From contig JAJUBI010000004.1 in the NCBI GenBank assembly GCA_022419385.1, positions 3,019,286 to 3,083,285 of the forward strand: 64,000 bases of DNA, given 5' to 3'. A program made the translations under genes and the position numbers. The notes beneath the pieces were generated by a model. The model made no database searches and was not told the origin of the DNA. It was given only the letters and a program-made list of their open reading frames with translations. Position 1 is the stretch's first letter. Each line of letters starts with the position of its first letter. This DNA is from Paraconiothyrium sp. Pb-2020. Taxonomy: Eukaryota > Ascomycota > Dothideomycetes > Pleosporales > Didymosphaeriaceae. Below, piece by piece: positions 31,950 through 44,331 of the stretch.

Positions 31950-33093
31950 TCAAGGGGCAGTGTCTTTTGAAACTTCCGCTTTGGCTGGCATTTTCTCGAC
32001 ATCATCGTCAGAATCAGAGATATCGACCGTTTCAGGGCGCTTGTGGGACGATTTTTTTTTCGAACTCTTGCCACTCGAGGGGGCGCTGATCGCGTCTAGA
32101 TACTGATCGTCAGACATGCTGGAGTGCAGCTTCGGAGCGTCCTTTGTCTCTGCCAGGAATAGTCGCTCTTCGAAAGCGGCGTAGGAAGCGTCGGCGTCTT
32201 CGTAATGATAGATCAGCTTATTCCACTTTTCGGAATTCGTAGCTTTCATAAACGCTTGGGTGATCTCTGCGGCTGTGTCTCCGCCTGCTTTCTTCACGGT
32301 AGGCATGAAAGCTTTGGGCTCGGTAGGCTTCGCGCCATCCTGCGACTCCTTCTCACGTCGACGTTGGGCGGCTTCAAGCTGATTTACGGCATCGAGGTGA
32401 TGGAACTGTGTTCGCAACTGAACCAGGCCGTTCAGACGTGTGAGGTGAAGCTGGTCTGGCGGAAATCAGCATCTTCGTCGGCCCAATGTGGAGGAGCTCA
32501 CGAACTCTTCTTAAACGTTCCCAACATGTAGGTTGGACCCTTGCCGTCCTCTTTCACCAATTGCCCTCCATACGTTTGAGTGTTGAGCACATGTCCCTTC
32601 TCGTTCGCATCCTCGAAGTTGGCAACATATTCGTCCTCGTTGCCGTTGTCATCGAGTGCTGGTTGCGCGATCGCTTCGCCAGGAGGAGCACCGGGGCGGG
32701 TAGCGCGAGGCATGGCGCGCTCGAAGCCCGATGCAATGCCATACGCTTTCTGCCCGAATTGTTTCGTCTTGCGCATGGCTTCTCCCCACCGCACGCCGGC
32801 TTGCCTATTGAAGTTGTTCTTCATTGGCAGCGCAACGTCGACTTCTATGAAACCGGACTGCTCTTTGACGCGCACTTCAGAGGGTACGGCGCCCTCGCTC
32901 TTGACGAATGGTTGGTTCGGGCGGCGGTTCAGGTACTGCAGGACGTAGAGCTGCTGCTCCATCTCGGGAGTGATGAAGACATCGTACTCGGCGATGACTG
33001 GATCGTCCTCGTCCATTGCTGTGGCTGGATGAGTGATCGTTAGTCGGGTGAATACGGTAGCAAATTAGACCAACGGGCTGTCTTACGAGCCAT
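31950..33093 (-). CDS. RPC37: RNA polymerase III subunit Rpc37/RPC5
   Basis: Exons 33093-33087 (7 nt), 33024-32506 and 32455-31950 give 343 aa. DPVIAEYDVFITPEMEQQLYVLQYLNR is the expected start of the Sin_N/RPC5 domain, with SGFIEVDVALPM and, after the second intron, LHLTRLNGLVQLRTQFHHLD, a conserved landmark. The subunit pairs with Rpc53 (TFIIF-like) and helps Pol III initiate and terminate. The C-terminus has a Lys-rich patch and an acidic SDSDDD patch. The 7-nt first exon (ATGGCTC) is inferred because its GTAAGA donor, the GACTAAC branch and a CCAG acceptor join it exactly in phase to give MAPTAMDEDDP; translation from ATG 33016 alone would lose only five residues. The second intron uses an unusual GTTCGT donor. 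Shares a 238-bp promoter with DDB1. Confidence 0.85.
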
Positions 33094-33331
33094 GGCGGAG
33101 CAACAATGTGCTGCGTTGTCGGGTGAGTGACCGCGGGCTGGGCCAAAAAGTTGCAAGGCCTTAGAAAATAGTGCCCCGCGTCCACCACGCGCCACCACGC
33201 TAGCCCGTGCATCTCCATGACGGCGTTAGAGCAACACCTACCTCCGAGCCTCCCTCGTAATTCCTCTCCGCTGCTGGCCGTCTTTCCTCTGGAGTTGCTT
33301 CACGGAGCTGCACCACATCCTTGTCGCCATC

Positions 33332-36300
33332 ATGGCCTACATTGCACCCATACACCGTCCCAGTAGCATCCGCCATGCCTTGAAGCTCAACTTTCTAGCC
33401 GCAGATGAGGACACCCTCGTCGTCGCGTAGGTGATTGATGACGACAGCTCGTTACATCAAACTGATAGGACCTACAGGAAAGCAAATCGGCTCGAGTTCT
33501 ACACACAAAATGCCGAAGGACTATCACTCCAGCTTTCCAAAGCCATCTATGGCAAGGTCACCATGCTCCAAAAGCTCCGGCCCGCCCTGTCGCAGACAGA
33601 TCACCTCTTCGTAGGAACGGATCGGTTCATGTACTTCACGTTATCTTGGAATGCGGACAAAAATCAAATCCAAACCGAAAAGACCTTCGAAAGCGTGGCA
33701 GACAACGCAGCTAGAGAATCGCAGACTGGGGAGCGTTGCCATGTCGACCCCACCGGCCGATTCATGACGGTCGAGGTGTACGAGGGCATAATCACAGTGA
33801 TACCGCTGGTGCAAAGAGGAAAGAAGAGGAAGCAAGAGCCGGATATAGCGCATCTGGGTGAGCCCCAGGCATGCAGGTTGCCAGAGATGTTCGTTCGCTC
33901 ATCGGCATTCTTGCGACCGCGCAATGTAGACGAAAAGGCAAAGCTGGCTTTGCTTTACGAAGACACACATTCGACTGTCAAGCTCAGGGTTCGTGCACTT
34001 CGGTTCGACGGAGGAGATTCTGTGGAGCTTGAGGACGGAGAGACCTACCGCGGAGATCTCGACCTCGGCGCTAGCCATCTTATCCCCATCGAGGCTCCTA
34101 CCCACGGCCTCATAATCATTGGCGAGACTTCTATTGGATACTACGATGACGAGACCGGCGAGATAGATAGACAACCGCTCGAGGAGGCAACAGTCTTTGT
34201 GGCATGGGCACAGATTGACGCGCAACGGTTCCTCTTCGCCGACGACTATGGCCGCCTATATCTGTTCATGCTGGAGCTGGACGAAAACAACAAGGTGCTA
34301 TCCTGGAAGCTGGACATAATTGGCCAGACATCACGAGCCTCAACACTGGTCTATCTGGACGCAGGACTCGTCTTCGTTGGATCACATCAGGGAGACTCGC
34401 AAGTCATCTGTATCGCCGAAAAGTCTATGGAGGTTCTACAGAGCTTTTCCAACATTGCTCCCATCTTGGACTTTACCATAATGGACATGGGAAACCGATC
34501 AGGCGAAGGCCAAACGAACGAATACTCTTCTGGACAAGCTAGGATCGTGACCGGCAGCGGCGCCTATCAGGATGGTAGTTTACGAAGCGTTCGGAGTGGT
34601 GTCGGACTTGAAGATCTCGGTGTGTTGGGCGAGATGGAACACATCTCTAACCTCTTCAGCTTGAAATCGAACGGCGCTGCGGAGTATGTCGATACCTTGC
34701 TTGCAACATTTGTGAGCGAGTCACGAGTGTTCAAGTTTGATGCTCAGGGTGAAGTGGAAGAGGTGGAAAATTTCGCCGGCCTGTCACTGGACGAGTCAAC
34801 ATTGGTGGCAGCCAATATTTCACAGGGCCGCGTAGTGCAAGTTACGAGTGGGCGTGTCCGAATCACCGACCTAGATGGTGGTATCATCGTCTCTGAGTGG
34901 TCACCTCCGAATGGGCAAAATATCACGGCTGCTTCGGCAAATGATAGTCATGTGCTAGTGTCTTTGGGAGGCGTCTCCGTAGCTGTTTTAGACGCTAGCG
35001 ATGGTTTGAGTGTGATCACGGAGAAGACCTTTGGTATCGAGAGCCAAGTGGCTTGCGTCGCCTTGACACCCCATTCGGGGTCAGTATGCTTTCTGGGCTT
35101 CTGGAAGAACTCGCAGCTTTCAGTATGCTCTCTCTCCTCATTGGAGCCCAACGTCTCCGTCCAAGTTTCAGAGGATTCTGTACCACGTTCAATACTGCTC
35201 ACTCAGATCTTTCCCAAGCAACCGCCAACCCTCTTTGCAGCCATGGCAGATGGCATGGTCGTCACGTACTCGTTTGATACTTCAACGAACCAATTATCGG
35301 GCCGGAACAGCATAATACTTGGGACGAGGGAAGCAACATTTAGGGCTTTGCCGCGAGGCAATGGGCTGTACAACGTCTTCGCTACATGCGAACACCCATC
35401 TTTGATATACAGCTCAGAAGGACGATTAGTCTACTCCGCTGTTACGGCAGAGAAGGCAACCACGGTCTGTCCATTCGACTCGGAAGGATACCCTAACTCC
35501 GTCGCCATCGCCACCTCGGACGACTTGCGTATCGCACTCGTCGACACAGAACGAACAACACACGTCCAAACTTTAAAGGTAGACGAGACAGTCCGACGGA
35601 TAGCTTACTCCTCCAGTCTGAAGGCGTTCGGTCTCGGCACTATAAAACGAATACTAAAAGGCGGAGAAGAGATCCTCCTCAGTCATTTCAAGCTTGTCGA
35701 TGAAATACAATTTAAGGAGCTAGACACATGGCCCCTCAAAGAAGAAGAATTAGTCGAGTCAGTCATCCGCTGTGAACTGCCGGATGGCTCAGGCAACCTT
35801 GCCGAACGCTTCGTTATTGGCACCGCATATCTGGATGACCAAGGCGCTGTTGCGGAGCGAGGACGCATTCTCATTCTCGAAGTAACGCCCGATCGACAGC
35901 TCAAACTCATAACGGAGCTGGCGGTCAAGGGCGGATGCAGATGTCTTGCTATCTGCCACGGCAAGCTCGTAGCCGCCTTGATAAAGACAATAGTCATCTA
36001 CGACGTAGAATATCGCACGGAAAGCAGTCCTGACCTCGTCAAGTTGGCTTCATTCCGATGTTCAACTGCACCCATCGACGTAACAGTCAGTGGGTCCCTG
36101 ATAGCGATCGCGGATCTCATGAAGTCACTCGTGGTGGTACAATACGAACGCGGCGAGACCGGACTTCCAGATACGCTGACCGAAATTGCGCGGCACTTCC
36201 AGACTACTTGGGCAACCGCAGTGGTCGAAGTCCAGGAAAACACTTACGTCGAGAGCGATGCAGAAGGAAATCTCGCGATACTGTACCGCGACCCGAACGG

Positions 36301-36788
36301 TGTGACCGACGATGACAAGAGAAGGTTGAACGTCTCATCTGAGATGCAGCTTGGCGAGATGGTCAATAGAATACGGCCTATAGACGTAGCTACCACGCCC
36401 GACGCTGTCGTCGTGCCGAAAGCATTCATGGGAACTGTGAGTCTTCATCCCTTTCTAGTCATCGTAAAATGAGCTAATACAGTCACAGGTCGAAGGCTCG
36501 ATATACCTCCTCGGCCTCATTGCGCCAACGCACCAGAATCTTCTCATGACGCTGCAGTCTAACTTGGCAGAGCTCGTAGACGCTCTTGGTGACGTCCCCT
36601 TCGCCAAGTACCGCGCGTTCAAGAATCAGGTTAGAGAAAGCGAGGAACCGTTCCGCTTTGTGGATGGCGAATTTATAGAGAGGTTCCTGGATGCAGATGA
36701 TGCGGTGCAGAAGAAGGCTGTAGAAGGGTTGGGTGTGGGCGTTGAGGAGGTTAAGGGGCTTGTGGAAGGGCTTAGGAGATTACATTAG
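33332..36788 (+). CDS. DDB1: DDB1-like UV-damaged DNA-binding protein 1
   Basis: Exons 33332-33426, 33478-36436 and 36489-36788 give 1117 aa, close to the usual DDB1 length. The start MAYIAPIHRPSSIRHALKLNFL and KANRLEFY are DDB1-like. The body is beta-propeller sequence (MMS1_N then CPSF_A type), with GLIIIGETSIGYYDD, VFVGSHQGDSQVI, a second-half EGRILIL-like GRILILEV, and the C-terminal VEGSIYLLGLIAP followed by a helical tail ending VEEVKGLVEGLRRLH. DDB1 is the adaptor of Cul4 ubiquitin ligases and acts in nucleotide-excision repair and chromatin functions; in filamentous fungi it also serves the DIM5-dependent methylation complex in Neurospora. The related Rse1 and Cft1 proteins are longer and differ at the start. 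The divergent partner is Rpc37. Confidence 0.9.
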
Positions 36789-37924
36789 GTGTGCAACCAG
36801 ATACAAAGCCAATCTGCGGATTTGCATGAGTTGGATCGTCATCATGATATCACCATTACAATTCTCTGCGATTTCATGATAAACTTCTTCAACAGCCGCG
36901 TCCCTCCACAGAGCCTATGTCCAGAGCACTATGTGCATGCTACACTCACGAATCCGCATATCTCATTCACACTGCGCTATCGCCTTCACTTAAGACCCCC
37001 TTCGGTATAGCGTCTCTCCACTCCAGCTGCAGGGCGGCGTATACCGTACAACAATTCCCCTCGATCCGTTTTGCGTGCGGGCGTCTTGGGCGATGAGGAC
37101 TTCGTATTGCGCGTCGGATGACATTTTGACACATGAGAATACGATAGAATCCAGGGTCTAGCTCTCCTGGATTTGACCTGAATGGACACCTGCTGCGAGC
37201 CTTATGATTTTGTGGCGTTGAGCATTTTCGACAATGCTCCGTTTCGCGTTGTGTTCAGTCTTGAGACTGTGGTAATGGCCTGTCAGAACCAGACTTTATG
37301 TCGCTTGAACCAGATATGTGGCTGTAAGACAGCGAGATGAACCGGTTTCCCAAGGAGACTATGAGCGCGTGTGAGAGTGTGTGTATGTGAGAGAAAGAAA
37401 TGTGACTGGACAAAGTGTTTATATGTCATGATTTCGGTATCAGCTCTGAGCGTGACCTAGCTTGGGATAACGTGACGTGATGCGGTCGACGGATGTAGGC
37501 TTTTGTGATTCGAAGCGTTCGAACCATGCAGACTGTTGTACTGAGCTCTTGCATCACGTTGCCCTTTAACTTGGGTACAAGATTGCAAGGGCGCAAATCC
37601 TGATTAACACAAGCATTCGTCGATGTCGCTGTTCTAGGGTTGAGCTGCGATATGAAGCCACTTGCTTATGTGAACTTCGGTATCCAGGCCATGAAAGCGC
37701 TGAAATCACACTTTAGACGCCAAAGAAATTAGAGCAACCTCGAGAACAATTGATATTAAGATCCATGCAACCCATTGAATTGACGGAGCTAACATGACAG
37801 GGCGCGATGGTCCCTCCTTCCCTCCTCTTTCATTCGTTCCTCCATTAGTGATCATAACGGTCAAGATGTGCATCTGCCTATATCATACATACATTGTCCC
37901 ATTGACACCGTCGTGATGGGGTAT
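36789..37924. other. Intergenic region between convergent genes
   Basis: About 1.1 kb between the DDB1 and MAPEG stops. A GT/GA-rich simple stretch (about 37370-37400) is the only visible low-complexity feature. Confidence 0.4.
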
Positions 37925-38434
37925 CTAGCCCAAGATCTGCGCCGCCTTGAAGATCTGGTAAAACGCCAGCCCGCTGCCCGTCACCCACAGCGCGCTCCTG
38001 GCGAAACTCTTCGAGTGGTCGTCAATCGAGATGTAGGCGACGTTGTAGGCAGTCCTGATCGCGAACCACGCGCCCACGAACGTCGTCAAGCCCGTCGGGT
38101 CCAGGTCCCCTGTTCCACCAATCTTCACGCTCGGGCCTGCGACGCGCTCGGCCAGGATTGACGCAAGGACAGCAGCGACGAAGAGGGGCAGCTGCTCAAA
38201 GTTGTTATTCTGCGCGTTCTCGGCCCGCTGGTACTTGGTGAACACAGCATCGGGGACCTTGCCCTTCAAGTTGGAGGGGGATAGCGAGGCTTTGGGGTTC
38301 GAGTTGTTGATTTTGTAGCCGGCGGACTTGAGGAGATTCATCGCGTAGACGTGGGGCGCTGTGGAGAAGAGGTAGTAGGCGGGGATGGCGAGGAGGGGGT
38401 AATTGAGCCCCGTAGAGTTGAAGCCTGAAGCCAT
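37925..38434 (-). CDS. MAPEG-family membrane protein
   Basis: Single-exon, 169 aa with four predicted membrane segments: LNYPLLAIPAYYLFSTAPHVY near the N-terminus, LPLFVAAVLASILAE, TTFVGAWFAIRTAYNVAY and ARSALWVTGSGLAFYQIF. The RAENAQNNNFEQLPLF signature is the MAPEG core (usual form RAExNxxExxP). MAPEG proteins include microsomal glutathione S-transferases and eicosanoid-pathway enzymes; the activity of this fungal branch is not established. The start at 38434 is the first Met and matches the family N-terminus length. Confidence 0.85.
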   Translation of the reverse strand: MASGFNSTGLNYPLLAIPAYYLFSTAPHVYAMNLLKSAGYKINNSNPKASLSPSNLKGKVPDAVFTKYQRAENAQNNNFEQLPLFVAAVLASILAERVAGPSVKIGGTGDLDPTGLTTFVGAWFAIRTAYNVAYISIDDHSKSFARSALWVTGSGLAFYQIFKAAQILG

Positions 38435-39321
38435 TGCTGCGGGTTGATGGTGTTGTATCGGAGTAGGTATTGCAGAATGGTTGAATCAGGAGAGCGAATG
38501 CGACGGCACAATCAATTGAAGTTGGATGTAAAGGGTCGGAGATTGGATGGGAGGATGCGAAAAGGCGCTTGGCTTGTTTTAAGCGTCCAAGCGAAGTCCC
38601 GTTTCGCTTTGTTGACGTTGAGACGCAAGGTTGTCGCCATGACGTATCTATGGGCAGCAGCCAATCCGCGGCCACAGTCCACCCAGCTGAGACTCCAATG
38701 CCGTAGCGTAATGCAAGCGGTTGACTAAGCGCTCTGCTTGTCCGATCTCGAATAGGCATTTGTTGCGATGTAGGCAGCAAGTAAGTTACGTGAAGCCGAG
38801 GCCTAAGTTGCGAGGAACAATTTGAAAAGTACATACATCCAGGGGAAATCTCAAGCACGCCATACAGAGACGCGATCATAATGCTGCCAATTTACTAGAG
38901 GGTTTGGACACCAAAGGAGCAGTGATGTCACGTGCGCGCCTGAAGCCCGGGCCGGAGTCCACGGGTCTATCCCAGCGTCCCAAAAGGGAAAGGCCGGTGT
39001 GCACGTGACGCACCAAATCTCGGTCGTCGAGCGGAAAAACTTTCCCTGTCGGCTTCCTTTTGCACACCTCAACCCAGCCATCACTCGCAGAGCCGCGACT
39101 GGAGGCTTGTGGTCGATCCACTTCACCCGAGACCATGTGTGCCCCAAGCATGGCAGAGCCGGTCAGCGTTGCGCCGCTGCCGGTTTCCCGCAACCAGCGT
39201 CTTGAGGCGGCTCTATTCGACGACCTCGGTTGAGTGCGGAGTTTGTTCTAGCTGCACCGCGCAGGAACACTACCCCACGAATCAACTCCGCAACGCACAG
39301 TGTCATACCAGAACATATACG
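38435..39321. promoter_or_regulatory. MAPEG/HIBADH divergent intergenic region with paired E-boxes
   Basis: About 890 bp between divergent genes. Two CACGTG boxes occur at 38929-38934 (as TCACGTG) and 39002-39007 (as CACGTGA), facing each other about 67 bp apart. Such boxes bind fungal bHLH regulators (Cbf1, SREBP-type); function is inferred. Open frames here lack family features. Confidence 0.35.
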
Positions 39322-40602
39322 ATGAGGACAGTGTCGGCGATAGCTTTACCTTTGAGGCGGAGTGCACCAGTTGCAGTTCGACAGGCTTCACGAAGATGCT
39401 TCTCCAGCACACATAATGTCCAGGCAAATTGGGGCTTCATTGGTCTAGGGCGCATGGGTGAGTTGGGACTACCGCTCACATGATCTGGAGCTTGGGCTGA
39501 TATGCATAGGCTTTGCCATGGCTAAGAATCTGCGAGCGAAGATACCCGCTGAAGATACACTGTTTGTCCAAGACGTCAACACAGCCGCGTCTACGAAGTT
39601 CCTTGAGGAGTATCTTACAGGAGTCCGCGTCACGGATAATGTTCGAGAAGTTGCTGAGAAAGCAGTACGTATCCCTCTGTTCCACGTCCTGCTTCTCATG
39701 ATGAAACCCATATTTTCCTTTAATAACTATGATCTAAGTTGGGGGTCACTTCGGTGGCCTCTTCTCGTGATTATACCATTCTAGCCAATCCTCTGACGCA
39801 GTCGCATATATGAGAGTTCTCAAACTATATTACAATGTTGGAAACGCATACTAATTCGGCGAAGGAAATAATCATAACATGTCTGCCGGAACCGCAACAT
39901 GTCGCAGGCGTCTATAAACAGATGCTCGAGCCACCCACTCTTCTCAGAGACGGCTTTACCAGCAAGGAACGCCTGTTTATCGACACTTCAACTATCGACC
40001 CAATGACGTCTGGCCAGGTAGCTGACGCCGCGCACTTCTCTGGCCAGGGTAAGTTCATTGACGCTCCGATGTCTGGCGGTGTTGTCGGTGCCCAAGCGGG
40101 CACTCTGACGTTCATGATTGGCGCTTCTCTCGACGTGGTCGAGCGTGCAACCGCTGTTCTTTCTTTGATGGGGCGACGCGTCCTGCATCTTGGCGAACAA
40201 GGCGCCGGTCTTAAGGGGAAGCTTGCAAACAATTACCTTCTTGCTCTCAACAACGTTGCCACCGCTGAAGCCATGAACATGGGCATCCAGTGGGGTTTGG
40301 ACCCTAAAGCTTTAGCTGGTATGATCAACATCAGCACTGGAAAGTGCTGGCCCAGCGAGGTCAACAACCCCGTTCCTGGTGTCATCGAGGGGTCGCCGGC
40401 TAGCAGAGGCTATGAGGGCGGCTTTGGTGTTGCGTTGGCCAACAAGGATCTAAAACTGGCTTTGAAGGCGGCGAAGGAGGCGAACATCAAGCTGGCGCTT
40501 GGGGACGCGGCGAAGGCATTGTACGACGAAGTTGAGAAGGCGGAGAACTGCAAAGGACGGGATTTCTCGGTCGTGTATAGGTATTTGGGTGGAAAGGAGT
40601 GA
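39322..40602 (+). CDS. 3-hydroxyisobutyrate dehydrogenase, mitochondrial
   Basis: Exons 39322-39457, 39510-39664 and 39865-40602 give 342 aa. An Arg-rich leader (MRTVSAIALPLRRSAPVAVRQASRRCFSS) indicates mitochondrial import. The NAD-binding GFIGLGRMG is split by the first intron and continues FAMAKNL. The family signature around FIDTSTIDP and FIDAPMSGGVVGAQAGTLTFM follows, and GLKGKLANNYLLALNN holds the catalytic lysine region. The enzyme oxidises 3-hydroxyisobutyrate to methylmalonate semialdehyde in valine breakdown. The second intron is unusually long for this window (200 nt) and ends with a perfect TACTAAT branch site only about 10 nt before its AG. Confidence 0.92.
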
Positions 40603-41077
40603 ACACGGATCCACACCAAATTGACCAGCCTTGGTGAGAAAGAGACTCACTGCCGTTCTCGCGTGCGCCTGTCAGCGAAGTGCGTTTGAGAAGTACGCAG
40701 ACTCCTCTCATAGTGAATTAATCACTGAATTTAATCAACAGACCTGGGCTTGGTGCAGCTTCATGCAGCTTCGTGCAATATCGTATACTACTTTACCTAC
40801 AATTGAGCTGGAGTCGTGGGTCTTTCATAATGACTTTATTATTCGGCTATGATCTCGGTGGGCTGTGTTGGTAGCATTCAGCCCCAACGCAACAGGCAAC
40901 CTCGCCCAATGTAGTCCACCAAAGCACGACCGCCCTTTCCACCATTGAGTAGGGCGCCATGGCTTACTTCGCCCTGCAGATATGTTTTCATCTCCATTGA
41001 CGCTGATCATTTCACAGTTTCGACGACGCAGTCACTCGTGACTCATATGCGCCTGATCCCACCTTCAGAGTCAAGCC
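40603..41077. other. Intergenic, no supported gene
   Basis: About 475 bp between two plus-strand genes; promoter of the LRR gene is expected here. Nothing else recognised. Confidence 0.4.
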
Positions 41078-43325
41078 ATGGTTCGCAACTCCCACTATAT
41101 AACCTCTTCCGCCATAGACCTCGACACTCAAATCAAGGTCTGCATGAGTTCAGCGCACTCTATCCCCCAAATGGGAACCCTAACCCCGCCAGAAGGGGGC
41201 CCCAAGAGCACATCGACAATCGCTTCCTGCGTTGAAGCACCCTCAAATAATACCCCCGAGACTATTGAAAAAGCCATCACCCACATGAAGAATTCAGCAG
41301 GTAGCAACCGCAAGGCTCCAGCGACGACCATTAACAAGATGGAACATCCGAACTTTCAGCTCAGCGAGGCTGCTGAATGGGCCAATATACTTCGCTCTCA
41401 GCTATCGATTGTTGCCTCCTCCCACGCACCCGATACTGACGATCGGTCTTTGGCCCCGCTGGTTGATGAGATTGTCATGCAGGCACCGCGTCGTCGAGCC
41501 GCCAACCCCGCAGTTGCTGCGATGGCAAACAAAACCGCGCAACTGCTTTATCCGCATCTTGATAAACCACTCGGCGCCATCATACAGTACGAGAAAGACC
41601 TTGTCACTTTGCGAAACCTTGTCGTAGATCAGCGCAAACGCATCATCAGCGAGAACACCAAGCGGAACGAGCTCTTTGACTGGTCGAAACGGATCATGAA
41701 GCAGGGTGCTTGGGATCCCGCCACTGACCCATGGTCACTCGACGGTGCTCCAGCCCTTCCGATGCCTGTGCGAGTTGCAGACGCGGAAGCCCTAGAGCCT
41801 TTCTTCGAGCACCTCGCTCTTGACGGCACCGAGGCCAAGTCCTCGACAGCTCGCGCCGCGGCGGATGCGACTGAGATCGAGGAGCCATACTACGATGTAA
41901 AATCTCTTGAATTCGAACGAGGTGTACTCTACTCCGATCGTCGTTTAGACCTTTGCAAAATGGCCCTTGGTCCAACACACATCGGGAGTCTAATGGAGAG
42001 CTTGAAGACTAATAAGTTCGTCACGCATTTCCTACTTGGCAATAATATTATCGGTCCGCATGGGGCTCGGTGCATTGCCAATTTTGTCAAAGAGTTCCGC
42101 AACCGGATAGAGACCTGGTATCTCGCGGGTAATTGCATCGACACAGCCAGCTTTGCCCTACTCGTCGATGAATGGGCCAAGTCCTCGGTCGTTACCAATA
42201 TCTGGCTCAAACGCAATCCTTTGATGCCAGATTCTGCCGACGATATCTTCCGGTTGATAACAGAGACGCCGAATCTACGTACTCTTGATCTTGACCAGAC
42301 TCAGTTGGGTGACGCTGGTGTCACCAAGCTGTTCACTAAGCTTGCGAACTATATACCGGTGGACCCCTTGCCACTTCGGCATATTTATTTGAATGCTGTC
42401 GGTATCGGTGCAAATGGTGCGGCAGCGATTGCAGAATATCTAGCACTACCAGACTGCGAGCTTGACGCCCTTTACGCCGCTAATAACCCGCTGGGCAATG
42501 ATGGTGTCATTGCTCTAGCCGAAGGTCTGAAGAAAAACCGTTCAATGCGACGGTTGACACTCACCTCTGTTGGTATGAGTGACAATGGCGCGATCGCTGT
42601 GTGCGAAGCTTTGTGTGAGCATTCATCTATGAAAGCCCTGGACATTGGCCAAAGCTTCGCGACTGCGGACCTGGGTTCGCGGTAAGTACATTCCTTCCAC
42701 AGATACACAGTGATCGTCGAAAGTATCCGTACACTGTATTACTCTAGGGCGAGGGAAGCAAGGTTCGAGCTTTCGACCTAGTACTGTACCTATAATGTGA
42801 TTACATATGCTGATTCCGAAAAGGTACAATTTCATTACCGACCGGTCAGCGAATGCTATTCACAGCCTCATCAAGTTGTCAACGAACCTCGCCTATCTCA
42901 ATATCTCGCGTTGTGCCCTCACTCACGCCGGCCTCAATTCCATCCTCGCTGTAGTCAAGGGCTCATCTACGCTACAGTACTTCTTTGCTATTACCACCCA
43001 TCCACAACAGAGGACTGCCGCGGCTGTGGCCACTGGTCAGGAGCACGCCAAGCTCTCGAAGCTCGTGCACGCTACGCTCGAGGCGAATGTCGATCGAATC
43101 TATGGCGTGAGCTATCAGGAGTTCTTGGCTGATCACAAACGCTGGCTTGTTAACGACATGACTGACGTACGGAAAATCGACTCGGTGTATCGGAACCGTG
43201 ACGCAGGAATGGCGCGTCGAGGATTGAAGAAGTTGGATAAATGGTGGGACGAGGGCGACGAGACTTTGAATATGGCCTCGAAGGATGTCGTCAACCATAT
43301 GCCTGAGGAACTGACCATCAACTAA
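41078..43325 (+). CDS. Leucine-rich-repeat (ribonuclease-inhibitor-like) protein
   Basis: Exons 41078-42681 and 42824-43325 give 701 aa. The N-terminal 270 residues are helical and partly low-complexity. From about residue 290 there are RNI-type leucine-rich repeats: MALGPTHIGSLMESLKTN, HFLLGNNIIGPHGARCIANFV, TWYLAGNCIDTASFALLVDEW, LRTLDLDQTQLGDAGVTKLF, LRHIYLNAVGIGANGAAAIAEYL, LDALYAANNPLGNDGVIALAEGL and RRLTLTSVGMSDNGAIAVCEAL. The repeats continue across the 142-nt intron (YLNISRCALTHAGLNSILAV). No NACHT, F-box or GTPase-activating segment is seen, so it is a scaffold-type repeat protein of unknown partner. Other Mets (such as the one at 41143) could be the true start. Confidence 0.75.
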
Positions 43326-44331
43326 GGGGATGTCTCCAAAGCTTATGGCTTTGTTCTAGCATGATAAATATCGTCGACCATTTGGTCTTGGGAACATAAA
43401 GAGAGGTCTATGCGGGATCTCGATAGCGTTTATGTGGCAAACGTGGTTGAAGATGAGGTTCAGTGGGATTCATGCCCAGATCCGCAACAAAGATAACCCT
43501 GAGAAGGACGTGAAAGTAAACATCGAATCATAACAGAGAGACCAGCCAGGAAACTACGAGGGTGCATCCAGCAGTGCAGTAATGCGAACGCCGGCGTGAT
43601 CTACCTTAAATAACGGAAACACAATCCTTAGCACAGTATCATGTTTAACTTGCAGTAAGTCTCATTGCTGATTCATAGTTGCGCTGCGCCAAAAAAAACA
43701 TGACCTCGATAGAGGAAACGGTGAAAGTATCAGAGCAAGACGAAGAGTTTTCCATGATAGCGGACCATTGCCACACCAACGTATGCGTTCTTTCCACGTC
43801 TTTAAGTTTTCTAATGCTGGGCAGGTTTCGACTCAGGGACGGGCATGTGAGAGCTCCCTACGCACGTTTGAGGGTGAGGTGAGATCGGATAGGCGCGGAC
43901 ATTAGCGTGAAGACATGTACGTTACGAAGAGCAAACAACGAATGGGCTTCGCGGCTCTCGGAGGTTCTGATATGGCGACTGCTCTCTGGCGTTTAGTCTT
44001 ATCGCTCAGCAGTAGAGGCTAGAAGTGAGAAGTAAGTAAGAGCTGTACGCGCACCTGCCACGCCCGACCATGACGCCACAGCCTGTATATAACACTTGAC
44101 AGTCATACCTTGTGCAATGACTGCTTCAAAGCGCAAAGCAAACGCCCATCCGCCGGGAACCACGGCTCGGTCCAACCGCCCGCATCCACGCATCACCGCA
44201 CAGACCCACACCACCTCAACCATCCACCAGCCAGCATCGCTGACTGCGGAGCCAAATCTCTACCGAAGAACGCTGCGGGTGCTCAGGACAAGACGACACG
44301 GATCCAATACAATACAGACGATCAACTTTCG
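43326..44331. other. Intergenic, no firmly supported gene
   Basis: About 1 kb. A 67-codon frame at 43679-43882 and frames at 44096-44452 have no family features. Confidence 0.35.

Noticed and set aside
33332..36788. Calling the propeller protein Rse1 or Cft1
   Set aside because: Length near 1117 aa and the MAYIAPIHRPSS start fit DDB1 better.
41078..43325. LRR gene as an NLR-type immune receptor
   Set aside because: No NACHT/NB-ARC motifs; only a helical N-terminus and repeats.
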